In this document: one piece after another, positions 35,293 to 43,802 of the stretch | Layout: each line of letters starts with the position of its first letter | How positions within the stretch are numbered: the first letter of the stretch is position 1 | NCBI GenBank assembly: GCA_963678485.1 | Contig: OY782882.1 | Coordinates: forward strand, 4,464,001 to 4,528,000 | Direction of reading: 5' to 3' | DNA length: 64,000 nt | DNA from: CALGYY01 sp963678485 | GTDB lineage: Bacteria; Bacteroidota; Bacteroidia; Bacteroidales; CAIWKO01 | Notes under the pieces: generated by a model | The model's database searches: none | Told to the model about the DNA's origin: nothing | What the model saw: the letters and a program-made list of their open reading frames with translations, nothing else | Position numbers and translations under genes: made by a program

Positions 35293-36360
35293 GTGACCAC
35301 TCTTTCTCAGAATACGATTATTCACAATCAATGGATGCAGCGTTGTCTCGACCTTGCGATTAACGGCATGGGCAGCGTTTCGCCCAATCCAATGGTGGGT
35401 AGTGTGCTGGTGTATAATGGAGAAATAATAGGTGAGGGCTTTCACCGTCAATATGGTGGTCCACATGCCGAAGTGCACGCCATACAAAGTGTAAAAGATC
35501 GTTCGCTGTTGAGCAAATGTACTTTGTATGTTAACCTTGAACCCTGTTCGCATCACGGGAAAACCCCGCCCTGCGCGGATCTCATTATTGAAAGCGGAAT
35601 TAAGGACGTGGTTATTGCCTGTCAGGATGTTAATCCGAAAGTTGCAGGTAATGGAATCCTAACATTAAGGAATGCAGGAATCAATGTAACGACGGGCATT
35701 CTGGAAGCTGAGGCACGAAAACTAAATCGAAGATTTTTTACTTTTCACGAAAAGAAACGTCCTTATATAATTTTAAAATGGGCGCAAACACTCGATGGCT
35801 TCATCGATGTTTGTCGCACTGCTGGCGATAATCCGCAACCCACCTGGATTACATCGAACGAATTAAAACCATTAGTGCACAAGTGGCGCACCGAAGAATC
35901 AGCCATCATGGTAGGAACCAATACCGTATTGATGGATAATCCACAACTCACAGCGCGCGAATGGTCGGGGAAAAACCCGTTGCGTATTTTTATTGATGAA
36001 CATTTGGTGGTTAAACCATCGGCAGCGATTTTCGATGGCGCTGCACCAACCTGGGTTCTCTGTGCTGAACTGCCCGATATCAGTGCGAATGCAGAATATA
36101 TTACGATGGATTTTTCAAAGGATATTTTGTCTCAGTTAATGAATCGCATGTATGAGCAGCAATTGCAGTCGCTCATAGTGGAAGGTGGACGAGAGCTGCT
36201 TCAATCTTTTATTGATGCGGGATTATGGGACGAAGCACGAGTGTTTACCGGAAATAAATATTTTGGAAACGGAGTCAGTTCCCCTGCCTTTGTTTTTAGA
36301 CCAACTCAGATATTGCAATATGGGGAAGATATTCTGGCAATATTCGATGCTGTAGATTGA
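35293..36360 (+). CDS. ribD: Riboflavin biosynthesis deaminase/reductase RibD
   Basis: A bifunctional 355-residue protein. The start shown is GTG; an ATG at 35335, just before QRCLDLAINGMGSVSPNPMVG, is also possible. The deaminase has HAEVHAI and PCSHHGKTPPCADLI, giving the zinc ligands. The reductase domain starts near 150 (RPYIILKWAQTLDG) and includes SLIVEGGRELLQSF. It converts diaminohydroxyribosylaminopyrimidine phosphate in two steps on the way to riboflavin. It ends at a bidirectional terminator. Confidence 0.94.
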   Translation: MTTLSQNTIIHNQWMQRCLDLAINGMGSVSPNPMVGSVLVYNGEIIGEGFHRQYGGPHAEVHAIQSVKDRSLLSKCTLYVNLEPCSHHGKTPPCADLIIESGIKDVVIACQDVNPKVAGNGILTLRNAGINVTTGILEAEARKLNRRFFTFHEKKRPYIILKWAQTLDGFIDVCRTAGDNPQPTWITSNELKPLVHKWRTEESAIMVGTNTVLMDNPQLTAREWSGKNPLRIFIDEHLVVKPSAAIFDGAAPTWVLCAELPDISANAEYITMDFSKDILSQLMNRMYEQQLQSLIVEGGRELLQSFIDAGLWDEARVFTGNKYFGNGVSSPAFVFRPTQILQYGEDILAIFDAVD

Positions 36361-36366
36361 AATTCC

Positions 36367-36401
36367 AAAAAAAAAGCTGCCCTTCTCGGCAGCTTTTTTT
36401 T
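36367..36401. terminator. Bidirectional terminator between ribD and the ALDH7 gene
   Basis: GCTGCC (36376-36381) pairs with GGCAGC (36388-36393), extended by nine A upstream and eight T downstream. It serves ribD on the plus strand and the aldehyde dehydrogenase on the minus strand. Confidence 0.92.
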
Positions 36402-36417
36402 GAACCAGAACATATCA

Positions 36418-37971
36418 TTAAAACTCAAATTTTATTCCTTGTGCAAGTGGCAGTTCATTGCTGTAATTGATAGTGTTGGTTTGTCGTCTCATGTATTGTT
36501 TCCATGAGTCGGATCCTGATTCACGACCACTTCCGGTGTCTTTTTCACCACCAAATGCACCACCAATTTCTGCCCCTGATGTTCCACTGTTTACATTAGC
36601 CAGTCCGCAATCGGAGCCGGAATCGGAAAGAAAGTTTTCTGCTTCACGCATATTCATTGTGAATATTGATGAGGAGAGTCCTTGCGGAACCCCATTATTT
36701 AATGCGATAGCTTCTTCGATACCATCGTATTTAATGAGATAAAGAATAGGCGCAAAGGTTTCTTCCTGAACAATTTTATAATGGTTTTCAGCTTCAACCA
36801 AGGCAGGAACAACATAATTTCCCGACGCAAAATTCCCTCCTTCGAGCAAGGTACCGCCAAATAAGACTTTTCCGCCTTCTTTCTTTACTTCGTTGATTGC
36901 ATTGAGAAAGGCATCTACTGCAGATTTATCCACCAAGGGTCCCACAAGTGTGTTTTCATTTAAAGGATTACCAATCTTTTCGCGTATTTGCTCATAGGCA
37001 CTGATAAGATTGTACTTCACTTCGTTGTACACTTTTTTATGTACGATAATTCTACGAGTGGAAGTACAGCGCTGTCCGCAAGTTCCAACCGCTCCAAATA
37101 CGGTTGATGCGATGGCCATGTTAAGGTCAGCGGAATCAGTTACGATTACTGCATTGTTTCCTCCTAATTCGAGGATGGATTTTCCAAGACGTTCTCCAAT
37201 GATAGCACCGGCACGCTTTCCAACGCGTGTTGAGCCTGTGATAGAAAACAGAGGGATACGTTTGTCGGCAACAAAGTTATCGCCTAAAGTTGATGATTTT
37301 GCAATAATCATATTGAAAATTCCTTCGGGCAGCTTGTTTTCCTTGAGTACACCTGCAATAATGTTTTGAGTGGCAATAGCACACAATGGTGTTTTAGATG
37401 AGGGTTTCCAAATTACCACATCACCGCAAACTGCTGCCAGCATTGAGTTCCAAGCCCAAACAGCAACAGGGAAATTAAAAGATGTTATTAATCCGATGAT
37501 ACCAAGCGGATGATATTGATCGTACATTCGGTGATCTTTGCGTTCAGAATGCATTGTAAAGCCATTCAACAAACGGGATTGACCAACAGCAAAATCGCAG
37601 ATATCAATCATTTCCTGTACTTCGCCCTGACCTTCCTGAAAAATCTTTCCCATTTCCAATGAGACTAAAAACGCAAGATCATCTTTGGCTTCGCGCAAAG
37701 CTAATCCAATCTGGCGAACAATTTCTCCACGTTTTGGAGCGGGAATTTCTCTCCAGATTTTAAAAGCTTCTTCAGCTTTTTTAACAACAGCTTCGTAATC
37801 CTTTATCGTCGCATTTTTTACTTTGGCAATTTCGCTATTGTCGATAGGTGAGACAGAGGTGGTGATATCACCCTCAGTTTTAGTCCACACAGTACCGGTG
37901 CACACCCCATTATTTATAGCTTTAATTCCAAATCTTTCCAGAACTTGCTTAGTTCTTTTTTCATTTTCCAT
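36418..37971 (-). CDS. Aldehyde dehydrogenase, ALDH7 family (aminoadipate-semialdehyde dehydrogenase type)
   Basis: A 517-residue NAD-dependent enzyme from MENEKRTKQV. LELGGNNAVIV carries the general-base glutamate and GTCGQRCTSTRR the catalytic cysteine. TSFNFPVAVWAWNSMLA and the C-terminal SGAEIGGAFGGEKDTGSGRE match ALDH7/AASADH, which oxidises L-2-aminoadipate 6-semialdehyde (the form of allysine) in lysine breakdown. It is 21 bp downstream of the PruA-type gene and likely co-transcribed. Context with kamA strengthens the link to lysine, but the actual substrate is not shown. Confidence 0.88.
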   Translation of the reverse strand: MENEKRTKQVLERFGIKAINNGVCTGTVWTKTEGDITTSVSPIDNSEIAKVKNATIKDYEAVVKKAEEAFKIWREIPAPKRGEIVRQIGLALREAKDDLAFLVSLEMGKIFQEGQGEVQEMIDICDFAVGQSRLLNGFTMHSERKDHRMYDQYHPLGIIGLITSFNFPVAVWAWNSMLAAVCGDVVIWKPSSKTPLCAIATQNIIAGVLKENKLPEGIFNMIIAKSSTLGDNFVADKRIPLFSITGSTRVGKRAGAIIGERLGKSILELGGNNAVIVTDSADLNMAIASTVFGAVGTCGQRCTSTRRIIVHKKVYNEVKYNLISAYEQIREKIGNPLNENTLVGPLVDKSAVDAFLNAINEVKKEGGKVLFGGTLLEGGNFASGNYVVPALVEAENHYKIVQEETFAPILYLIKYDGIEEAIALNNGVPQGLSSSIFTMNMREAENFLSDSGSDCGLANVNSGTSGAEIGGAFGGEKDTGSGRESGSDSWKQYMRRQTNTINYSNELPLAQGIKFEF

Positions 37972-37992
37972 AATCAATCAATAATTAAAAGG

Positions 37993-39621
37993 TTATTCAA
38001 ACATAAATGGATATTTAAAATCTGTAGCAGGAGCGAAGGTTTCCTTAATCGTTCTAGGACTGGTCCATCTGAACAGATTAAGTTCACCGCCTGCCTTATC
38101 GTTAGTGCCTGAACCGCGGGCGCCGCCAAATGGCTGGAATCCAACCATAGCACCTGTGGGCTTATCGTTGATGTAAAAATTGCCGGCAGCGTAACGAAGT
38201 TTATCACAAATCTCAGAAGCTGCAACCATGTCGGTAGAAAAGATAGCGCCTGTTAATCCATAGGGAGAGGTTTCATCACATAGGGTAATGGCTTCTTCAA
38301 TTTTTGAATCATCGTAAATATAGAGTGTCATCACAGGACCAAAAATCTCTTCCTGCATTGTTTTGTAGAATGGATCGGTGGTAACGATAATAGTAGGTTC
38401 AATAAAGTAGCCCTTTGTCTTATCACCTTTTCCGCCAGTAATAATGCTTGCAACGCTTGAATGGCGGGCTTCTTCGATATAGCCCATGATAAAATTAAAG
38501 GCTGCTTCGTCGATAACCGCATTTACAAAATTTGAGAAATCGCGAACATCGCCCATCTTGATTTCATCGCACATATCGACCAATAATTTTTTAATCGCAG
38601 GCCAAAGGGATTTGGGAATATATCCGCGTGAAGCAGCGGAACATTTTTGGCCCTGATATTCGAATGCACCGCGAATGATACCAACTGCCGCTTCATCAGG
38701 CTTGGCCGAAGGATGAACAAATACAAAGTCTTTCCCACCAGTTTCTCCTACCATTCGTGGATATGATTTGTAATGCTCAAGATTTTCGCTGACCCCACGC
38801 CACAAGGAGTTAAAGGTAGCATTTGATCCGGTGAAATGAATGCCTCCAAGATCTTTGTCTTTAACGGCAATGCCACCAATGAGTGCACCACTGCCAGGAA
38901 CAAAATTTATGACACCGTCAGGTATGCCTGCTTCCTGAAAGATCTTCATGAGGTAATAATTCGAAAGAATAGATGTAGTAGCCGGTTTCCAAAGGGTAGT
39001 GTTGCCCATTAATACGGGCGACATATTTAGATTAGAAGCGATGGCTGTAAAGTTAAACGGACTCACGGCCAATACAAATCCCTCAAGGGCTCTGTACTCC
39101 ATTCTGTTTAATTGGTTGAAGCCCGATTTAGGTTGTTCAGAATATATACGCGAGGCGAAATAGGCATTGTACCTTAAGAAGTCAATTGTTTCGCAAGCCG
39201 AATCTATCTCTGCCTGATAGGCATTCTTGCTCTGACCTAGCATGGTCGCGGCATTGAGCAAATATCTATGCTTTATGGAAATTAATTCAGCGGCCTTAAC
39301 CAAAATTGATGAGCGAACAACCCAGGATAAATTCGACCATTCCTTTAAGGCCTTCATTGAGGCATTAATGGCAAGTTTTACTTCTTTCTCAGTAGCCATG
39401 TGGTAAGTTGCCAAAACGTGGTGATGATCGTGAGGCATAACAACTTTTCCAATTTTGCCCGTCTTCACTTCCTTTCCGCCGATAATAAGAGGTATTTCAA
39501 TCTGCTCGTAACTTTGACGGTTTAACTCCATCATCAAAGCTCCCCGCTCACAACTCTTTGGTCCATACGACTGGACCCCCTCGTTTTTTGGATCCTCGAA
39601 ATTGAAAATCGCGTTATTCAT
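37993..39621 (-). CDS. pruA: L-glutamate gamma-semialdehyde dehydrogenase
   Basis: A 542-residue enzyme that oxidises glutamate 5-semialdehyde (P5C) to glutamate, the last step of proline and ornithine breakdown. Conserved glutamate in MVGETGGKDFVFVHPSA, catalytic cysteine in GAFEYQGQKCSAASRGYIP, and the C-terminal FQPFGGARGSGTNDKAGG are all typical of the mitochondrial-like P5CDH. No proline dehydrogenase is in the window. It sits directly before an ALDH7 gene. Confidence 0.92.
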   Translation of the reverse strand: MNNAIFNFEDPKNEGVQSYGPKSCERGALMMELNRQSYEQIEIPLIIGGKEVKTGKIGKVVMPHDHHHVLATYHMATEKEVKLAINASMKALKEWSNLSWVVRSSILVKAAELISIKHRYLLNAATMLGQSKNAYQAEIDSACETIDFLRYNAYFASRIYSEQPKSGFNQLNRMEYRALEGFVLAVSPFNFTAIASNLNMSPVLMGNTTLWKPATTSILSNYYLMKIFQEAGIPDGVINFVPGSGALIGGIAVKDKDLGGIHFTGSNATFNSLWRGVSENLEHYKSYPRMVGETGGKDFVFVHPSAKPDEAAVGIIRGAFEYQGQKCSAASRGYIPKSLWPAIKKLLVDMCDEIKMGDVRDFSNFVNAVIDEAAFNFIMGYIEEARHSSVASIITGGKGDKTKGYFIEPTIIVTTDPFYKTMQEEIFGPVMTLYIYDDSKIEEAITLCDETSPYGLTGAIFSTDMVAASEICDKLRYAAGNFYINDKPTGAMVGFQPFGGARGSGTNDKAGGELNLFRWTSPRTIKETFAPATDFKYPFMFE

Positions 39622-39742
39622 ATACGTGTTAGATTTATAGATTAAATGTTAAAAAATATGTACAAAATTACAATATTATTTAGAAAGAGTATAAATATAC
39701 GACATAAAACAAAGAATATGAAAAAAATAGATAATAAAATTA

Positions 39743-39766
39743 CGATATGCAAATAAATGCATATCG
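39743..39766. promoter_or_regulatory. Perfect 9-bp inverted repeat upstream of pruA
   Basis: CGATATGCA-AATAAA-TGCATATCG lies about 120 bp before the pruA ATG in an AT-rich gap (39622-39848) after the second ATP-grasp gene. It could be an operator for the dehydrogenase pair. As a terminator it would be weak, since no T run follows on the minus strand. Confidence 0.4.
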
Positions 39767-39848
39767 GTTACAAAAATACATTTTTTATACAAATCGGGAA
39801 ATGAAATTTTAAATTAACATAGCGCTGTCCCTTGTGATGAGGCGACCA

Positions 39849-40820
39849 TTATTTAAACGCATCCTCAACAATGCGAGCCATAATATCGGTGAAGGTATAA
39901 CCGCGTTTCATAGAAGCGGCATAGAATCCTCCATTTTCGCTCAGGCAGGGGTTCGTATTTATTTCGAGAACATAGGCCTGGTTGTTTTGATCAACGCGGA
40001 CATCCACACGGATGTATCCACACATATTGAATTCGTTCCAGCATTTAAGCGCGAGTGCTTCGAGGCTTTGTCGCAAAGGCAAATCTTCCTGAGCGTATTC
40101 ATAAGTGCGGCGCGTATGTTCGTATTCAAAACTATCCTCATTCCACTTTGCTGTATATCCCATGATTTTTGGTTTATCTGCTGGATAATCGAAGAATTGC
40201 ATCTCGGCCAGAGGAAGGACCTCGGGACCTTTTTTCCCGCCGAGGACAGAGATATTATATTCGCGGCCATCGATCATTTTTTCAACAAAGAAGCGTCCTT
40301 TCTGATAAGTAGAAAACTTTGCAACAGTTTCTTTATCGTGACCATAGAAAACGCAATGCTCATCAATTCCCAGTGAACCTTCTTCCCATGCGGGTTTTAA
40401 TATGTAGCGTGTGTCGGGTTCAAGCTTATCCAGCTGATCGAGCGTAAACCAATCGGCCGTGGATATACCTTTTGCTCTGAATAATTCTTTGGCGAGAATT
40501 TTATTCGTGGTATTAAACATTGCTTCCAAACGAACGCCACAGTAGGGCACTTGCATGAAGTTGAAAATCGCGGGAGCGAAATAACAAAATTCACCGTTGT
40601 TGTCAATCGATTCAACAAGATTATAAATCAATGCAGGTTTCAATTCCTTAATCTCCCTGATGGCCCGCTGCAAATCAAATGAAAACGGGAGTTGAACAAC
40701 ATCATAGTTTAATTCAACCAGCGCTTTTTCAACCATAGCAGCTTGTTCCAGCACATCGAGTTCATCGGCCTGAGGATTTTCGGAAAGCTGGTTGTAATAT
40801 ATGATCGCTTTTTTATTCAT
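39849..40820 (-). CDS. Ddl-like ATP-grasp ligase, second of a pair
   Basis: A 323-residue protein with the D-Ala-D-Ala ligase-like ATP-grasp fold. ALIYNLVESIDNNGEFCYFAPAIF and ILKPAWEEGSLGIDEHCVF hold the substrate loop and the ATP-binding lysine region. YVLEINTNPCLSENGGFYAA carries the metal-binding E and N. True Ddl has a conserved GFT-x2-S after the EVNT(L)PG motif; here it is replaced by CLSENGG, so a different acceptor is expected. It lies 16 bp after its paralogue (40837-41817). It probably joins a carboxylate to an amine, but the substrates are unknown. Confidence 0.8.
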   Translation of the reverse strand: MNKKAIIYYNQLSENPQADELDVLEQAAMVEKALVELNYDVVQLPFSFDLQRAIREIKELKPALIYNLVESIDNNGEFCYFAPAIFNFMQVPYCGVRLEAMFNTTNKILAKELFRAKGISTADWFTLDQLDKLEPDTRYILKPAWEEGSLGIDEHCVFYGHDKETVAKFSTYQKGRFFVEKMIDGREYNISVLGGKKGPEVLPLAEMQFFDYPADKPKIMGYTAKWNEDSFEYEHTRRTYEYAQEDLPLRQSLEALALKCWNEFNMCGYIRVDVRVDQNNQAYVLEINTNPCLSENGGFYAASMKRGYTFTDIMARIVEDAFK

Positions 40821-40836
40821 AAAATATCTTTTTAAT

Positions 40837-41817
40837 CTAGTTGCTTTTAATTCGTTCCAAAGCAGAGTCCATAATCCATTTTATAAGTTGCGTATAAGAA
40901 TGTCCATATTTGCCGGCAATAATTACGAGGTCAGAGTCGATGGGATGCAAACCTGCAAGCGGATTTACTTCGATAAAATTGGGAATACCTTGAGCATCCA
41001 GGCGGATATCAACACGACCACCATCTCTGCATCCCAATCCACGCCAGGAATCTACTGCGAGTTGACAAACGCGCTCGGCCATTTCATCAGTGGGAACACT
41101 ATAATCCATGAACTCTTCGTAATTCGATTTGTTGTCGTAAGAATAGGCGTTAAGTTCAACGTTTTCACGAAAGTGACATTCCATAAGACCGATGCTGCGT
41201 GCTTTGTCGGCTGTACCCACCACACCAACGGTGAATTCTCTGCCCGGTAAAAATGTTTCAACTAAAACGGGTTGTTGATAGCGAAGTAATTTTTCGGTCA
41301 CGGATGACTTCAGCTCTTCAGGATTTTTTATACTACTGTTTCCTGTGATGCCTTTTCCTGTTCCCTCTGCAACTGGTTTTGCAAAAAGAGGGTAGGGTAA
41401 ATTGACGCTTGCAATCTGTTCAACATTCGAAATAACTTCGAAGGCAGCAGTGGGAAGCCCAAGATCGCGAATGATACGTTTTGTCATCCCTTTGTGCAGG
41501 CAGAGTGCAAGTACCATTGGATCGCTGAAAATGTAGGGAATCTGAAATAAATCGAGAATGGCCGGTACCTGTGCTTCGCGGCCGATACCGTGCAGTCCTT
41601 CACAAATATTAAATACGGCATCCCAACGCTCTCCTTTTGACAGTCGGTCCAACAGCGAATGTGCATGACCTATTCGTACAGTTTCATATCCGAGTTCGAT
41701 TAAGGAATGATCGATTGCGTCGATGGTTTCTATTTTATCAAATTCTGCAGCCTCTTCGGAAGTCAGGCCCAAGGCCATGTAGTCGGCTTTAAGGTCATAG
41801 GTAATACCTATTTTCAT
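40837..41817 (-). CDS. Ddl-like ATP-grasp ligase, first of a pair
   Basis: A 326-residue protein from MKIGITYDLK, which is the conserved start; seven upstream residues are not. FNICEGLHGIGREAQVPAIL is a loop typical of a Ddl-like subgroup distinct from cell-wall Ddl. FAKPVAEGTGKGITGNSSI is the P-loop-like ATP-grasp lid. PNFIEVNPLAGLHPIDSD holds metal ligands E and N, without the Ddl GFT-x2-S tail. Together with the next gene it could make two successive amide bonds or work as a heteromer. It starts 52 bp after the kamA terminator, so it probably has its own promoter. Confidence 0.8.
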   Translation of the reverse strand: MKIGITYDLKADYMALGLTSEEAAEFDKIETIDAIDHSLIELGYETVRIGHAHSLLDRLSKGERWDAVFNICEGLHGIGREAQVPAILDLFQIPYIFSDPMVLALCLHKGMTKRIIRDLGLPTAAFEVISNVEQIASVNLPYPLFAKPVAEGTGKGITGNSSIKNPEELKSSVTEKLLRYQQPVLVETFLPGREFTVGVVGTADKARSIGLMECHFRENVELNAYSYDNKSNYEEFMDYSVPTDEMAERVCQLAVDSWRGLGCRDGGRVDIRLDAQGIPNFIEVNPLAGLHPIDSDLVIIAGKYGHSYTQLIKWIMDSALERIKSN

Positions 41818-41868
41818 CTTATTGAAATTTTGAAACAAAATACGAAATTAATGAATGAGTGTGCTGAT

Positions 41869-41900
41869 AAAAAATGGAGACGCGACCAATCGCGTCTCCA
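41869..41900 (-). terminator. Strong terminator after kamA
   Basis: TGGAGACGCGA (41875-41885) pairs perfectly with TCGCGTCTCCA (41890-41900) around a CCAA loop. On the minus strand the stem is followed by six T. It separates kamA from the ATP-grasp pair, either as a terminator or as a partial read-through point. Confidence 0.88.
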
Positions 41901-41925
41901 AAAAAAATATATATAAATAGGTGCA

Positions 41926-43212
41926 TTACGAAATTTTATCCGGATAACGGAAGGTCTTTCCTTCGAAATTCCTCAGCAATACATCATTTCCATCACGACC
42001 TAAAAAATATTCGGGGAGTAATGGAATTTTTCCTCCACCTCCGGGAGCATCAATTACGTAGGAAGGCACTGCATATCCGGTTGTATGTCCGCGAAGACCC
42101 TGAATTATTTCCAGCCCTTTTTCAACAGGAGTGCGGAAGTGCTCAGAGCCGAGAATTGGATCACACTGATACAGGTAATATGGACGGACACGAATCTTAA
42201 GCAATCCGTGCATTAAGCTCTTCATCGTATCCACATTATCGTTGATGCCTTTAAGCAGAACGGTTTGACTACCCAGAGGAATTCCGGCATCAGCAAGGCG
42301 AGCACAGGCTTCGGCCACTTCGGGTGTGAGTTCATCGGGATGAGTAAAATGAATGCTAAGCCAAAGCGGATGAAATTTTCTGAGAATATTTACCAGTCGA
42401 GAAGTAATGCGCTGTGGCAGTACCACCGGGACTTTTGTACCTATGCGAATAAAATCAACATGAGGAATACGTCTCAGTCGCGTAAGAATATAGCTGATAT
42501 CCTCGTCTTTCATGGTAAGCGGATCGCCACCGGAAAGGAGCACATCACGAATTTCGGAATGTGATTCAATGTATTTGAAGGCTTCTTCGAGATTGTTCAC
42601 ACCAAAATGGCATTTGTCTTTTGCCACCATATGTGAGCGTGTGCAGTACCGACAATAGGTTGAACAAAATCCTGTGACCAAAAACAGAACCCGGTCGGGA
42701 TAACGATGCACAATGTTAGGCACAGGACTCGTTGCATCTTCGCACAGAGGATCGGAAGCTTCGCCAGCACGCACCACATATTCATCCAGTATTGGAATGA
42801 CTGATTTACGTAGTGGTTGCAACGTATTATTACGATCGATGAGACTAGCATAGTAAGGTGTAATCCTCACAGGTAAGGCGTCGCGATTACCGTCACAGGT
42901 ATTACGTTCTTCTTCACTCAAGTGAAAAACCTCGTCAAGTTTTTTCAGTGAGACGAAACTATTTTTTATTTGCCAACGCCAATCGCGCCAATCCAATTCA
43001 GTGGCTGAAGGGAAAAAATCCTTCAGAAATTGCAAGGAGCGTAGAGTAGGGGTAATGTTTTCGCGGGAAGGTGTAGTAGTTTTTTTGATCCGCTGTTGCT
43101 CTGTAATTGCGGGGTTCATTAAAAGGGCTTTACCAACCAGACTTGGAGGTTCTTCGTCGTTTACGATTTCGATCTCCTTGATATCGGGTACATTTGAATT
43201 TTTCTTGTCCAT
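41926..43212 (-). CDS. kamA: Lysine 2,3-aminomutase (radical SAM)
   Basis: A 428-residue protein of full KamA length. It converts L-lysine to L-beta-lysine with PLP, SAM and a [4Fe-4S] cluster. Cluster ligands are C183, C187 and C190 in TGFCSTYCRYCTR. The SAM motif GGD is 228-230. The PLP lysine is K395 in APGGGGK. Two aspartates that hold the lysine side chain in the clostridial enzyme are kept (D351 in YQCD, D388 in VIDAPGGGGK), which argues against a glutamate mutase and against EpmB, which is shorter and lacks them. No acetyltransferase (AblB) or beta-lysine fermentation genes are next to it. Confidence 0.93.
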   Translation of the reverse strand: MDKKNSNVPDIKEIEIVNDEEPPSLVGKALLMNPAITEQQRIKKTTTPSRENITPTLRSLQFLKDFFPSATELDWRDWRWQIKNSFVSLKKLDEVFHLSEEERNTCDGNRDALPVRITPYYASLIDRNNTLQPLRKSVIPILDEYVVRAGEASDPLCEDATSPVPNIVHRYPDRVLFLVTGFCSTYCRYCTRSHMVAKDKCHFGVNNLEEAFKYIESHSEIRDVLLSGGDPLTMKDEDISYILTRLRRIPHVDFIRIGTKVPVVLPQRITSRLVNILRKFHPLWLSIHFTHPDELTPEVAEACARLADAGIPLGSQTVLLKGINDNVDTMKSLMHGLLKIRVRPYYLYQCDPILGSEHFRTPVEKGLEIIQGLRGHTTGYAVPSYVIDAPGGGGKIPLLPEYFLGRDGNDVLLRNFEGKTFRYPDKIS

Positions 43213-43273
43213 TGTCAGTTGTTTGAACTGAAAAAACTTGCGTTAATATATTGTTATCTGACACTTTTATCAG

Positions 43274-43319
43274 TGTGCGAATATATACCCACTTTATTCG
43301 CTGGACGATTATTCGCACA
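43274..43319 (-). promoter_or_regulatory. Candidate operator upstream of kamA
   Basis: TGTGCGAATA (43274-43283) and TATTCGCACA (43310-43319) form a perfect 10-bp inverted repeat with a 26-bp spacer. A third copy of the core, TTATTCGC (43294-43301), lies between and is 15 bp from the outer one (43309-43316). The array sits 60-110 bp before the kamA ATG. Confidence 0.5.
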
Positions 43320-43593
43320 ATTTTTTTTTAACACTGTTTTCAACAATTCTTCATTTCTATTATCTTGTTATTAAGTGTGTTGCTATATACTGCTTTATTG
43401 CTCGTTTTTAAAGCTTGTGTTTGAGAAAAAAAAACAACGCTTGTTAATTGTTTTTAATTGCAAAAGGTCACAATTTCTTGAAAAAAAATACTGGAATTTT
43501 TGCATGCTGTAAAAGTGAATTTCATTTTCTCATTAACTGTCTTGATTTCTTATTAGAAAATATTCTGTATATTGAAATATCTGCATAGCGTTG

Positions 43594-43620
43594 AGATCCC
43601 GCACCAAATGCGGGATGACG
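43594..43620. repeat. REP-like palindrome in the kamA-ydcF gap
   Basis: ATCCCGCA-CCAAA-TGCGGGAT, preceded by GAG and followed by GACG. This short GC-rich palindrome is unlike the AT-rich surroundings and resembles dispersed extragenic palindromes of many genomes. The remainder of 43320-43760 is AT-rich with homopolymer runs and no gene I can support. Confidence 0.5.
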
Positions 43621-43765
43621 GCGTCGATTGGCTATTACAGCAAGGTAATTATTTCTGTTGCTTACGTTGAAGAGTATTTCTTCTTATAAACTTTTCGGCT
43701 TGTCAATAATTTCTTTTATCATCATGCAGAAATGATCCTGCAAATTCTAAGCAGCGAAACTTCCT

Positions 43766-43773
43766 TATCTTTG
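43766..43773 (+). promoter_or_regulatory. Promoter -7 box of the YdcF-family gene
   Basis: TATCTTTG matches TAnnTTTG and lies 29 bp before the ATG at 43803. Confidence 0.4.
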
Positions 43774-43802
43774 TGCCACTAAAATACATTTAATAGAAGA
43801 AT

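Noticed and set aside
39834..40376. 180-codon plus-strand ORF
   Set aside because: Lies wholly opposite the ATP-grasp gene, which has clear family motifs; this frame has none.
39849..41817. Two cell-wall D-Ala-D-Ala ligases
   Set aside because: Both have the ATP-grasp fold but lack the Ddl GFT-x2-S tail, and they sit with amino-acid metabolism genes rather than with mur genes.
41926..43212. EpmB (EF-P beta-lysylation) or glutamate 2,3-aminomutase
   Set aside because: The protein is longer than EpmB and keeps both lysine-binding aspartates, D351 and D388, which those enzymes lack.
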